NCBI RefSeq assembly: GCF_963678635.1
Contig: NC_087066.1
Coordinates: 48,703,129-48,767,128 of the forward strand
DNA: 64,000 nt
Direction: 5' to 3'
Source of the DNA: Symsagittifera roscoffensis
Taxonomy: Eukaryota > Xenacoelomorpha > Acoela > Convolutidae
Part shown: positions 34,361 through 48,108 of the stretch, in pieces
Position numbering within the stretch: position 1 is the first letter of the stretch
Layout: each line of letters begins with the position of its first letter
The notes under the pieces: generated by a model
What the model saw: only the letters and a program-made list of their open reading frames with translations
Told to the model about the DNA's origin: nothing
The model's database searches: none
Position numbers and translations under genes: made by a program

Positions 34361-37300
34361 CTAACGTGTTTCCAACGTGTTTTCAACGTGTTTTCAAATA
34401 AAACAACAAGTTATCATGTTTGCAAGAAACGCATTTTTTAATCAAAAAGAGCAAATATTTTGAGGTAAAATCAAAAACGATTACCAAATATACTCAAGCA
34501 AGGAATTTAGGTCTGTCAATTAATGAAAGTTACCAAATCTTGTATTAATTGGACATCCCTGCTCCTGCTCCACAATTAAAACGACTAATTCAGTCGTTGA
34601 TTTTTCTAATTTAACAGTTTTCTATTCTAACAGTAAACGACTAATTTAACAGCGAAACTTTCTGAACGCAAAGTTTTTAATTTTGGTACAGAATAATCAC
34701 TAATTAGTATCAATATCAATGATCTTGAGCTCAAGCAAAAGAAATAAATGAAGATTTCTGATGTAATTTTAAATGCAAAATTAAAACTTTGGCAAAAAAA
34801 ATTTTCAACTAAAAAAACTAGGTTTTAAAAAAACATTTGCAAAATAAGTATTGCGAATTGGATTTCTAATTTATGGATAAGCAGAGAAACGGAATTGAAA
34901 AAAAAAAAGTTCTTGATATCGCATTTTGCGCGATTGTCAAATTGAAAATTAGCGAAGAAATAGAATTGGTCACAAATCCTACTCAAGCAAGATTTTTATG
35001 TCTATGATTTAAAAAAACTCTTGACGAAATTAATAAGAAATAAAGTCCCTACAACGTTATATTCTGTAAAAGGATGAAATTACCCAGGTCATTGGAATTT
35101 GAAATGCCCATGGTTAGTATGCATTCGATGACGATTTCTGTATGCAATTAATTTATCAGTTAACTTTTCTAATTGCAAGACCCAGACTTTTGTTCGGAAC
35201 CACTTTCGTGTATCTATGTCAATGGTCAAGAGCTAGAATCTAAGGAAAGAATCAAGTATTTTGGTTTATTTTTAGATGAGAAGCTAAATTATATGCAGCA
35301 GAAATTTCAACTAATAAAGAAAAACTGTCAGAAAAAAGTAGGGCCAATTTTTATTACTGCAGAAAGTTTTACAAAAAAGTTTTTTTTTAGTTCGACTTAA
35401 TGAAGCAAATTAGACCGGAAACTTTTGTTTTGACTGTGTTAAAAATTAATTTTTGAACGCATGTCTCCTTCTTTTGATAGAAAGAAGCCACATCCTAGTA
35501 TAATTATAAAAAGTCTTGAGCTAGACTCTGAAGAAAAAGTAAGTACATTGGGGTACTTTTAGATGAGAAGCTTAATTACAAGCACTTTATGTTTCAACTA
35601 ACAAGAAAAAAGCTCAAAACCTAAGGCCAATAAATGTTTTGCAATCGAAAGATTTTAGTTTGACTTCATAAAGCAAATCAAGAAAAGGATTGGCTATATG
35701 GAGTTCTATCATCTCGCAAATAAATCCAAGTTGAGAAAACAGAAAGTTCTAAAAAAATCACAAAATACACATTTTTTATTTGAAAAGAACGAAAAGTTTC
35801 AGCTAAAATAAAGTTTATCGCCAATTTTTTTCAAGCCAAAAATTTCTTGTATATGAACCAACTAAATCCTTGAAGAAAGCAATAATATTTGATTGTCCCT
35901 GCTCCACAATCAACAACGTAATTGAGTAGAGTAGTGGAGAAATTTTTCGCAATTTGAAATTGAAATGCCCGTGGTAATTATGAAGTACAGACTCACCAAC
36001 TAGCTGTTTCTGTGAGTGAATGGCTTCAACTACTTTTTCTAAAAGCAAAATCTTTTTTTATTAGAAAAAGGCAATTTTTTGGTATCAACGCAAAACGTCA
36101 TGGGGTCAAACAAAAAGAAGAATTGAGAAATCCTTGTGTAGTTTTAGATGAAAAGCCTAATAATTAGCCTGATATAGTTCAACTAAATAAAAAAAGGTCA
36201 CGGCCAAAGTTTATCATTACAGAATGTTTTTTAATCGAAAACTTTTTTTAGACTTCATAAAGCAAATCAAGAAATGAATTGGCTATATGGAGTTCTATCA
36301 TCTCGATAAGCAAATAAATCCAAGTTGAGAAAACAGAAAGTTCTAAAAATCACAAAATACGCATTTTTTATATGAAAAGAACGAAAAGTTTCAGCTAAAA
36401 TAAAATTTATCGCCAATTTTTTTCAAGCCAAAAATTTCTTGTATATGAACCAACTAAATCCTTGAAGAAAGTAATAATATTTGATTGTCCCTGCTCCACA
36501 ATCAACAACGTAATTGTGTAGAGCAGTGGAGAAATTTTTCGCAATTTGAAATTGAAATGCCCATGGTAATTATGAAGTACAGACTCACCAGCTAGCTGTT
36601 TCTTTGAGTTAATGACTTCAACTACTTTTTCTAAAAGCAAAATCCTTTTTTTATTAGAAAAATGCAATTTCCTGTATCAATGCAAAACGTCATGGGGTCA
36701 AACAAAAAGAAGAATTGAGAAATTCTTGTGTAGTTTTAGATGAAAAGCCTAATAATTAGCCTGATATAATTCAACTAAATAAAAAAATGTCACGGCTAAT
36801 GTTTATCATTACAGAATATTTTTCATTCAAAAGCTTTTTTTAGACTTCATAAAGCAATTTTTTTGCAATTTGGAGTTATTGAAACTGAGTTGAAAAAAAT
36901 ATATAAATGTCTAAAATCCCAAAACTACGCATTTTCTAAACTTAGGATTACACAAAAATTAGAAATGATACCAAAATGTTACTCCAGCAAAGAACTTATG
37001 TCTATGATTTTGTCTAAACATTGACGAAAATGATAAGAATGGACCATTCCCTCTCCACAAGCAACAACGAAATATTTTGGAGCAGGGATGAAATAATACC
37101 CACCAATGGAAGTGGAAATCCAAATGGTACTTACGAAATACAGACGCACCAAATGGCTTTTTCTTTAAATGACTAAATTAACAAGTTACTTTCTTAAATG
37201 AAGCGCCCTTACTTTTGTTAGAAAGCATCTCTTTCTCGTATCAATCTCAAAAATCATGAGCTAGGTTTAAAGGAAAAAAATTGAAAATCTTGGTGTAATT

Positions 37301-40300
37301 TTAGATCAGAAGCTTAATTATAAGCAGCATATATTCCAAGTAAATTTTCAAAGACTCTGAAAAATCACGGCCGTTTTGTATTGCTACAGAATGTTTAATA
37401 GAAAAATTTAATTTGAGAGAAAACAGTTAGGATTTTTATTTTTTGTTTATCAAACAAAAGAACATTGAAAAAATTAGAGAGAGTTCGAAATCGTTTTTAC
37501 GCAACTTTTGCACCTTGAATTAGAGAAAAATAAAGTTAATCACAAGTATTTTGCCAGCAAAGAATTGTGTGTCTAAGAATTAAACAAAACATTCACAAAA
37601 TTAACACAAACTTGCTTGGTAAAAGAGAAGGTAATATTTTGGATTGGATTTGAAATTATCCACGCCATTGAAGGATGAAAGGCCCATGGTAGTTATGATG
37701 TACCGACGCACTAACGCTTTTGTGAGCGAATTATATAACAGTTAGCTTTTTTTAAAGGTAAAAACTTTACCCTTATTAAACAACAGCCATTTCCTAGTTT
37801 CAATATTTAACATCTTGAGACAAAAAAAGAAGGAATTGAAAAATTCACGTTTACTTTTAGATGAGAAGCTTATTTTTTTGCATCATAAAATTCAACTAAA
37901 AAAATCTGACAGCTAAAAATTCTCCTTACAGGAAACTTTTCAATGATAAACTTAATATAGACTTTGTAAAGCATAAAAGGACAGGTATTGCAAAACGGAG
38001 TTCTATTTTAATGATTAGCAGTTAAACAGTGTCAAAAAAAATAAAAAGAAATCCCAAAATCCAATCTTACGCATTTTCTATACATAAGATTAAAGAAAAT
38101 TAAAATTGATCACAAGTTTTTCTGAATCAAAAAAACTTATGTCTTTGAATTCACCAAAAAAACGTACAAATTAATTAAGAATTAAAAACTCTGTTCCACA
38201 ATCAAGAATGTAGTAATTTTGAGCAGGGGTGAAAAAATGCACGCCTTTTGAGAAAAATTGAAAATGACCACAAGATTTGCTCAAGCAAAGAAAATAATGT
38301 CTATGATTTAATCAAAACCTCGGCAAAAAAAAATTGAACGAACCAACTCCACAATCCATCAGGTAATTTTTTGGAGCAAGGATAAAAATATCCACAACAT
38401 AGCAAGGGGAAAAATCCACGGTAATAATGTAGTACAGACGCAACAAATGACGGTTTCTGTTAAGGAAAAACGGAACAATTGATTTTTTTTACATGGAGAG
38501 CTCTTATATCAAGAAACGGATTGGCTAGATGGAATTCTATTATTTGGATTAGCTAATAAAACGGAGTTGAGAAAACAGAAAACTCTCAAAGTTGCTTTTT
38601 ACGCATTTTTTTTGGTTCAAACAGAACTGATAGTTCAAGAAGATTTAAACGATCACAAGTTTTACCAAATCATAGTTTTTTTATGTATTTGAGGTAACCA
38701 AAACCTCGTCAAAAACAATACGAGTTGAACGTCTTTACTGCACAATCAAAAAGGTAATATTTTAGAGCTTGGATAAAAACAACCACAATATGGAAATGGA
38801 AAAAACCACGGTAATTATGCAGTATAGACACAACAACTGGCCATTACTGTAAAGGAAAATGGAACAAATTACTTTTCTACATGGAGAGCTCTTATATCAA
38901 GAAATGGATGCGAAATCTGGAGCTCTATCACATTGATTAGCAAAAAAACGGAGTTGAGAAAACAGAAAAATCTCAAAATAGCTTTTTAAGCATTTTTTAG
39001 TTCAAAAACATTAATAGTTCGAGAAGATTTAAAACGATCACAAGTTTTACTTAAGTAAGGAGTTTTATATTTTTAAGTTAACCAAAACCTCGTCTAAAGC
39101 AATACGAGTTGAACGTCTCTACTCCACAATCAAAAAGGATAAAAGCTCAATTTTAATTTAAGATTAAAAGCTCAATTACAAGCAGTTTATGTTTCAACTA
39201 TTGATGAAAAACTCACAACCTACGGCCAATAGTTATCACTGCAGAATGTTTTGCAATCGAAAGATTTAGTTTGACTTGATAAAGCATATCAAGAAATGGA
39301 TTAGCTATATGGAAATCTAACATATGGATTAGCAATTAAAACGGAGTTGAGAAAACAGAAAGTTCTCAAAATCGATCTTCACTTTTTTTTAGTTCAAAAA
39401 GAACTGATAGTTTGAGAAGAAATAAAACGATCACAAGTTTAACTCAAGCAAGGAGTTTTATATTTTTGAGTTAACCAAAACCTCGTCGAAACAATACGAA
39501 TTGAACGTCTCTGCTCCACAATCAACAAGGTAGTTTTTTAGAGCATGGAAAAAAATAACCACAATACGGAAGTGGAAAAATCCACGGTAGTTATGCAGTA
39601 GAGACGCACCAACTGGCTGTTTCCGTATATGAAAAATCTATGAGTCATCTTTTCTAAATGAAAGACCCCTACGTCTTATAGAAAACAGCTGCTCCCTATT
39701 ATCAATATCAAAAGTCATGAGTTAGAACAAAAGAAACAAATAAACAATTCTCGTGTAGCTTTAGATGAAAAACTTGATAAAAACAGCTTATAATTCAACT
39801 AGTTGACAAACTCTCAAAGCTCATGGCCCAAAGATATCACTGTATAAATTTTTTCTTTCAAAAATTTTCTTTTAATTTTCAAAACAAGAGCAGAATAGTG
39901 ATTGTAATTAAAAGTTCCATTTTATTGATTAAAAAACAGAACTGAAAAATTGGAAAGTTCTAGAAAACGCAGTTGACACCATTTTTGCACTTAGATTAGA
40001 AAAAAAATTTTATCGATGACAAAATTTACACAAGCAAGGGTTTTTATGTCCACGAGATAATTAAAAGCTAGACAAGAGAAAAAAGAATTTGAAATTATGT
40101 TCCACAATTCAGAACCTGATAGTTTGGAGCAGGGACGAATTCATCCATGCCATTGAAAGTGGAAATACCAAGTTATGCAGTCAGTAGAGCCATACCAATT
40201 GGCAATATTTAAATGCAAGTCTCCTACATTTCGTAGAAAAAATCCACATCTCAGTATAATCATACAAAGTGATGAGCTAGATCCTGAAGAAGAAATTAAG

Positions 40301-43300
40301 TTCTTTGGTGTAATTTTAGATCATAAACTTAATTACAAGCAGTTTATGTTTCAACTATTTATAGAAAGCTCAAAACCTACAGCCGATAATTCTCACTGCA
40401 GAATATTTTGCAATCGAAAAATATAGTTTGACTTGATAAAGCATACCAAGAAATGGATGGGATATATAAAACTCTATCATATGGAATCGCAAATAAAACG
40501 TAGTTGAGAAAACAGAAAATTCTCAAAATTGCTCTTTACGCATTTTCTTAGTTCAAAAAGAATTGATAGTTTGAGAGGAACTAAAACGATCACAAGTTTT
40601 ACTCAAGGAAGGAGTTTTATATCTTTGAGTTAACCAAAACCTCGTCAAAAAGAATACGAATTGAATGTCTCCGTTCCACAATCAACAAGGTAATATTTTA
40701 GAGCATGGTTAAAAGTAACCACACTACGGAAGTGGAAAATCCCACGATAGTTATGCAGTACAGATGCACCAACTGGCTATTTTTGTATATGAATAATCTA
40801 TGAATCATCTTTTCTAAATGAAAGACCTTTAGTTCTTATAGAAAACAGCCGCTCCCTATTATCAATATCAAAAGTCTTGAGTTAAAACAAAAGAAATAAA
40901 TGAACAATTCTCGTGTATTTTAGATGAAAAGCTTGATAAAAAGCAGCTTGGAACTCGAATAGATGAAAAACTCTCAAAGCACATACCCGAGAGATATCAT
41001 TGTACAACGGTTTTCTTTCCAAATTTTCCTTTTTTTTAAAAACAAGAGCAGAAAGGGTATTTTATATTAAAAATCCATTTGTTTGATTAAAAAACAGAGA
41101 ACTGAAAAATCGGAAAGTTCTAGACAATGCAAGTGACACAATTTTTGCACTTAGATTAGAAAAAAATTGAATTTTACGACAAATTTAACTCAAGCAAGGA
41201 CTTTTATGTCAATGAATGAAGTAAAAGCTAGAAAAGAGTAAGAAGAATTTGAATTTAAGTTCCATAAGTCAGAACATAATAGTTTGGAGCAGGGATGAAT
41301 TTATTTATGCCATCGAAAATGGAAATGCCCATGTAATTGTGCAGTTCAGCCATACCAACCAGCATTATTCAAATGCAAGTCCCCTACATTTGGTAGAAAA
41401 AAGTCACATATCACTATAATCATAAAAAGTCATGGGCTAAATTCTCAAGAAAATACTATGTATTTTTGTGTAATTTTAGATTAAAAGATCAATTACAAGC
41501 AGTTTATGTTTCAACTACTAATGAAAAACTCACAACCTACGGCCAATAATTATCACTGCAGAATATTTTGCAATCGAAAAAAATGGTTTGACTTGATAAA
41601 GCATACCAAGAAATGGATGGGCTATATAAAACTCTATCATATGGAATCGCAAATAAAACGTAGTTGAGAAAACATAAAGTTCTCAAAATTGCTCTTTACG
41701 CATTTTTTTAGTTCAAAAAGAACTGATAGTTTGAGAAGAAAGAAAACGATCACAAGTTTAACTCAAACAAGGAGTTTTATATTTTTGAGTTAACCAAAAC
41801 CTCGTCGAAAACAATACGAATTGAACGTCTCTGCTCCACAATCAACAAGGTAGTTTTTTAGAGCATGGAAAAAAATAACCACAATATGAAAGTAGAAAAT
41901 TCCACGGTAGTTATGCAGTAGAGACGCACCAACTGGCTGTTTCCGTATATGAAAAATCTATGAGTCATCTTTCTAAATGAAAGACCCTTACGCCTTATAG
42001 AAAACAGCTGCTCCCTATTATCAATATCAAAAGTCATGAGTTAGAACAAAAGAAACAAATAAACAATTCTCGTGTAGCTTTAGATGAAAAACTTGATAAA
42101 AACAGCTTATAATTCAACTAGTTGACAAACTCTCAAAGCTCATGGTCCAAAGATATCACTGTATAAATTTTTTCTTTCAAAAATTTTCTTTTAATTTTCA
42201 AAACAAGAGCAGAATAGTGATTGTAATTAAAAGTTCCATTTTATTGATTAAAAAACAGAACTGAAAAATTGGGAAGTTCTAGAAAACGCAATTGACACAA
42301 TTTTTGCACTTAGATTAGAATTTTTTTTTTATTGATGACAAATTTTACACAAGCAGGGGTTTTTATGTCCATGAAATAATTAAAAGCTAGACAAGAGAAA
42401 AAAGAATTTGAAATTATGTTCCACAATTCAGAACCTAAAAGTTTGGAGCAGGGACGAATTCATCCATGCCATTGAAAGTGGAAATGCCCATGTTAATGTG
42501 CAGTACATTGTGCCATACCAACCAGCATTATTTAAATGCAAGTGACTATATTTGGTAGAAAAAAAGCTACATCTCAGTGTAATCATAAAAAGTCATGTGC
42601 TAGATCCTGAAGAAAAAATGAAGTACCTTGGTGTAATTTAAGAATAAAAGCCTAATTACAAGCAGTTTATGTTTCAACTATTAATAGAAAACTCAAAAAC
42701 TACGGCCAGTAGTTATCACTGAAGAATGTTTTGCAATCGAAAAAATTAGTTTGACTTCATAAAGCAATTCAGGAAATGGATTAGCTATATGGAGTTCTAT
42801 CATCTCGATAAGCAAACAAACCCAAGTTGAGAAAACAGAAAATTCTAAAAATCACAAATTCTGCCTTTTTTAATTTGAAAAGAACGAATAGTTTCAGCTC
42901 AATTAAAAATGATCGCACATTTTTTTCAAGCTAAAAGTTTTTTGTATATGAACCAACTAAATCCTTGAAGAAAGTATTAATAATTGATTGTCCCTGCTCC
43001 ACAATCAGCAACGTAATTATGTAGAGAAGTGATGAAGTTTTTTTCGCAATTTGAAATGGAACTGCCCGTGGTAGTTATGAAGTACAGACTCACCAACTAG
43101 CTGTTTCTGTGAGTTAATGACTTCAACTTATTTTTCTAAAAGCAAAATCCTTTTTTTATTAGAAAAAGGCAATTTCCCTGTATCAATGCAAAACGTCATG
43201 GGGTCAAACAAAAAGAAGAATTGAGAAATCCTTGTGTAGTTTTAGATGAAAAGCCTAATAATTAGCCTGATATAATTCAACTAAATAAAAAAGAGGTCAC

Positions 43301-43620
43301 GGCCAAAATTTATCATTACAGAATGTTTTTCAATGAAAAACTTTTTTTAGGTTTCATAAAGCAAATTTTCTGCAATTTGGACTTATTAAAACGAAGTTGA
43401 AAAAATATAAATAGCTTTTTACGCTTTTTTTTTAGTTCAAAAAACATTAATAGCTCGAGAAGATTTAAAGCTATCACAAAATTTATTTAAGCAAGAAGTT
43501 TTATGTCTTGAGTTAACCAAAACCTCGCCGAAAACAATACGAATTGAACGTCTCTGCTCCACAATCAACAAGGTAGTTTTTTAGAGCATAAAAAAAAATA
43601 ACCACAATAAGGAAATTTTT
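34361..43620. repeat. Array of ~570-bp units from a non-LTR RT 3' end
   Basis: About 16-17 degenerate tandem units, each with a CTGCTCCACAATCAACAA landmark (for example 35905, 36483, 39500, 40670, 41830, 42990, 43550), often followed within ~35 bp by the partial mirror GGAGCAGGG. Between landmarks, short frames read KYLGVILDEKLNY-like (35173-35400 IKYFGLFLDEKLNY; 40175-40426 IKFFGVILDHKLNY) and NKTELRKQKVLK-like pieces. These match the conserved 'fLGV.lD..L.w' and later 'l.klq.lq.kalr' segments of CR1/L2 reverse transcriptases. All copies are full of stops. No gene here. Confidence 0.8.
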
Positions 43621-44175
43621 ATGATCAGCTTTTTTTAAATACACATTTTTTGGTCAGCTTTCTGTAAATACACTAATGATTTTTAACTCCTGAACAAGTT
43701 ATGGCGAGAAAAGAGTAATCAACCAAACAAATAAACTTAAAACAACAATAACAAGAAATGGAATGTTGCAACCACGAACTAAGTAAGAGTCATCAGTAAA
43801 ACGTCATATTACTTTTCAAACCCCTTTTTATCGATGGTCTCAGATACCAACGTGCGGTAAGGAGTTTGAGTTTTGTGTTTAGCGCGCTGAGTTCTTGCTG
43901 GCGTGCCTCAAGGTTAATTTGATTGCAAATTTGCTTTTTGTATCAGTCTATGGGTGTTTTTAGGCAACAGTTAATCATAATTGTGCAGGGGGGTTTCTTT
44001 AAAAAAGTGGGGCAAAGCCGTGGAATCCAAAGAGGATCTACCTCTTGGTCTTGGTAGTCGTCGTCATAGCGTTATCGTATAACATTAACCAAAGTTTCGT
44101 ACGTAACATAATCAATGTGACTACAATTTGGACTGATTTTTCCAAACAGAAGTTGAAAAGGGGAAAGTTAACTGG
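43621..44175. other. AT-rich DNA with no recognisable feature
   Basis: Only short chance ORFs between the array and the TIR element. Confidence 0.5.
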
Positions 44176-45060
44176 CCCGGGATGGCCAAAAATACTAGTC
44201 ATACAATTTCCATATATGGAAAAATGCTAGTCATACACTTTCCATACAATTCCATACGTACAGAAAATTGCATGAAAGGTCTATGATTAGTATTTTTTCA
44301 TATATGGAAATTGTATGACTAGCATTTTTCCATAAACCAAAAATATTGATTTTTTACTTTTAAATTTCTTAAAATTTTTTGGCTGTGTTCGTAACGTACG
44401 GTTTAGCCGTCTCGCATTAAAAATTCATTGGAAACAGCCTGATATGTGTTACCTCTGTTTCAGACAAATAATATAACGAATAAAGTATTGAACTTTTAAA
44501 TTTTGGCAATAATTTACAAAGATGATTATTTCTAAAATTTGAATTTTTGAATTACGAGACATTGATCAAGGCATACAAAAACATGTCATACAAAAGAAAG
44601 AGGCGTTTGAAGCGTTTTTGACAAAAGTTATGAAGAGAAAAGGAAAAAATCCAAAGTTAGTATATCCCGGACTAAGTTATACACGCAAAAAAAAATTATA
44701 CACGCAAAATATATGTTTGAGTATGAAAATCAATTTGCGGTTGAAAAAAAAACACAAAAAATTTTTTGGGGGCAATTTCAAAAATACTTAAAAAAATTTT
44801 TGTTGTCGCCATCAAAAAATGCTAGTCATAAATTTTCTATATATGGAAATTGTATGATTAGCATTTTTTTTGACAAAAATTTTTTGTCTTTTATTTAGTG
44901 CAATACATCGAATTTTATGCCAAAACGAGAGAAAAGTTGTTCGAAATTTGAATGACACCATTTTAGCAAAATGTATGAAAATTGTATGGTTAGTATTTTT
45001 TCATAGACTTAGTTTATGGAATTGTATGACTAGCATTTTTGGTCTGGATGTCAACCCGGG
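44176..45060. mobile_element. 885-bp terminal-inverted-repeat element, non-autonomous
   Basis: Left end CCCGGGATGGCCAAAAATAC at 44176; the right end reads, on the minus strand, CCCGGGTTGACATCCAGACC. Inside both, the next bases are AAAAATRCTAGTCATACAAT, giving imperfect TIRs of ~45 bp. There is no transposase ORF. Internal copies of the CATACAATTTCCATATATGG motif occur in both orientations (44198, 44300, 44840), hinting at nested or duplicated ends. A related partial copy lies inverted at 61030-61340. Confidence 0.65.
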
Positions 45061-45099
45061 GGGATAACAACCAGTAATTTAATGAGACTCTTCTCCGCG

Positions 45100-45510
45100 A
45101 TTGCATTAAGGCGCTCAACAAAGGAAAAGTAGGAGTCATTTCCTTATTCGATAACAGGAAAACAGAAATGCGTCTGTTTGTTATGCAGTACAAAGTCAAG
45201 CCAACAGACAGTTTCGGTGAACGACTGTGGAGATTTTTGCCCGTTTCTGTGACTTTTATTACACGACAATTCAAATCAACTTCACCGACGCTGAAAAGGA
45301 ACATGAAGTTACTGGATGGTCTGTGCAGCTATGCGGTCTACGAGATAATTTGTTCTGGTTACTTTGCCCGCTATGTTGGGCAGTTTTTTTTACCCCTTTG
45401 CTACCCGTTTGCCAGAAAATCCACCGAAGGAAAGTCTGCCATTGGCGATTTGAACGAGTGTGATGTGAAAGTTTCGACAAGACTCGCAATGCAGTTCAAT
45501 TTCTGATATT
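45100..45510 (+). pseudogene. Penelope-like element GIY-YIG endonuclease fragment
   Basis: The 112-codon frame at 45168-45506 has AVYEIICSGYFARYVGQ, which fits the GIY-YIG nuclease start of Penelope-like elements ('vYei.C..C.a.YvGqT'), then IGDLNECD ('p...H...C'). Upstream, KPTDSFGERLWRF and, in the next frame, DFYYTTIQINFT look like the RT tail that precedes the domain. One of the two Cys of the CxxC is replaced and frames shift, so it is a broken fragment. Confidence 0.55.
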
Positions 45511-48060
45511 AGAAATATATTAGATATTTACCCATTTTAAAAAATAAGCTCACAATCAACAAAAAAGAAGAAAACAGGGCAAGCGAGCTTACCTTGAGAG
45601 TGTCTCATTCTAATTACAAAATACAACGGTGGTGACTTTTTTATCGAATTTTTTTTTTCGTTTTTAACCATTTAAATCTTGTTGCTTGCTATGTTTCAAG
45701 TTTTGTACTGTTGATGACTGGGTTGATTGAAAATGTTTGATTCGATTGATGTTGTTCATTTGTCGCAGGGAGAGTAAACGCAGAAAAGATATTAGATAAC
45801 TGTGTGGTAAAGGGTAAGAATGTAGGGAAGTGGCCCTAGCTGATTAAGGAGGATTATCTTGCAAGATCTTTCAAGATTCATACAAATGCGGGTTATCTTG
45901 CAAGATCTTAGCAAGATTAGGTTATCTCACAAGAATTTTCTATGATTTTTCCAAGATCTTGCAAGATAACCAGCAATGAAAACTTTTCACAAAACGTTTT
46001 TCTGAGCGCAAGAAAAAAATTATGGAGGTCAGGTTTGGCGACAGTCACGAAGAAATCTGAGTTTAAATCGAGATAAAAAAAGGATGAACAAAATTTAAAA
46101 ATTTTCATATGTAGGCTTAATTTTCGTTTTTTGTAATGTAAAAACTTTCCGTTACAATTTTTGCATTTCAAATTAGGATTTTCAAAACCATAATTTTTTG
46201 ACTTTTTAAAAATTTTTCATCTACTTTTGGAATTCTAATGGTTAAATTTTAGATTTTGTTTTTCTTGTCAAAACTTTTTGAGCAGGGTCAATTCGCTTGA
46301 AAATTTTTTGTATGTCGTGTCCATATAAATCCAATAAATCTTTATGTTCTTATTATGCCCCCTACCGGAGTTCCATAGATAAAATCTGATTATAATGGAA
46401 AATTGTTGTCTAAAATTTTGTAATTATAATCCATTATTAATGCAAACTTAGACCACAAAATCGATCAATTTGTGGATGCCCCCACCCACACCCTTCCCCC
46501 ATTTTTTCCCGCCCATATTCAGTAAACGGGGGGGAGGGCGATGGGTTAAACTAAGTTAGGGGTGGGGAGGGGGTAGGCTGAGGAGGGGTAAAATGGGTTG
46601 GGAGAGAGGTCGGGGGGTTAAGCTAACGAGGTGTAAACTGGGGAAGGGGGTTATTAATAAAGGTGAAGAGGTGATGGAGTTTACGTAGTTTAGAAAAAGT
46701 AGAGAAAACTTATTAAAAAAATAAAATCTAGCGTGAAATGTAAAAATTTAAGAAACGTAATACGTTGCAATTGCGCGAAACAGAAAATGAGATAACTTTC
46801 ACAAAAATTTGCAAAATTCATAAATTATTCTCAAAAAATACATTATTCTCAATTATAATCTATTTTAATTAAAATAATTGAAAAAACTTTATGATTATAC
46901 TCCAATTTTATTGGATTATAATCGATTATAATCGATTATAATGGATTTTATTGATATAAAAATACTAGGATTATAATTCATTTTTCATGGTTTATAATCG
47001 AATTTGTTTTGGAATTTTATAGATACTGACTATAAAACGACAATATAGTCGATTATTATCCATGAAACTCCAGTGCGGGGCAATTATAATTATAAAAAAT
47101 GATTTTGTTCAAGTATTTAAATGTCTGTACTTGTTACTGGCATTGCTTGCTCCCTACACAAATGCTATAGGTAGATACTTTTGTGAGAGTTGTTTTTTTT
47201 TCGGTAAAAATCATATCTTTGAAGATCTTGATTGAAATAAAGTTATCTTTAAAGGAGGTATCTTGCAAGACCTTTTAAAAAATGCTTTCCAGATAACCTT
47301 CATTGATCAACTAAGAGGATTTCTGCTTTCAAGTTTCTCAAGTGTGCCGATTCTTGGCTTTTCTTGTAACTAAGTCAATGCTTCTAACATCGGTATTGTA
47401 TATCTTCTGTCCAATACGTTTTTAACCTGTGACTCATATATTTGTGGCACTATGGAGAACGCTAAGGAGCACGCTGTCCAGCTACGACGTCCTCTTATTA
47501 TGCTCGTCAATCTTTAGGTTGAATATCAACTCATCTGGGCGACATTGATTGAAATATACCTGAGTAGTAGATGTTGGAGGTTAAGTGGGGGGGGGGGTGC
47601 ATGGCGGACCCCATGTATTAAGATACGTTATAGATTTCCGGTCCGCCATGCTATGTATTAAGATTGGGTATAGAGTCTACAAAAAATCTCGGCGCGCGTT
47701 ACCTAATTGGGAACAATTGATTGTTAATTATGTGTAGAATTAAGATTAAATATTAAGTTTTTTTTGGTGGATGGTAAGTCATTGGTAAGAGTGTTTGTGC
47801 AAAAACTTGGAATTTTTATCAAAAAAATTTAAAATTTTTTCGAAAAAATTCAAAACACGATAAGATTTTGTTTAATTTGATCTAATAAAAAATTATCAGA
47901 TACTTTTACTTTCTACCTATCTGAATCTATTCTGAACCTACAGAGACTTCGAAAAAAGTCAAGTTTTTTGAGAAAAAAGTTTAAATTACAAAGAAAGTAT
48001 ATAAATCACTGCATCCTATAACAAGTTTACCGCAACATTTTACATTTTAACATCATAAAC
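45511..48060. other. Noncoding AT-rich stretch with short structured motifs
   Basis: No gene. It holds TTATCTTGCAAGATCTT motifs in both orientations at 45855-45980 and one again near 47260; a G-run tract at 46528-46620 opposite a C-run tract at 46480-46515; an ATTATAATCG tandem at 46915-46945; an 11-G run near 47587; and a 12-bp inverted repeat at 47599-47651. Confidence 0.6.
47599..47651. repeat. 12-bp inverted repeat GCATGGCGGACC
   Basis: GCATGGCGGACC at 47599-47610 pairs exactly with GGTCCGCCATGC at 47640-47651, loop of 29 bases. Each arm is followed by ATGTATTAAGAT, so a direct repeat is superimposed. Adjacent to a G run. Confidence 0.85.
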
Positions 48061-48108
48061 CCAATATAATACAACATCATGAATAAATTTACTTGACCAG
48101 ATGAGTTC

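Noticed and set aside
45014-45304. 96-codon minus ORF over the Penelope-like region
   Set aside because: Antisense of the GIY-YIG fragment; no motif of its own.
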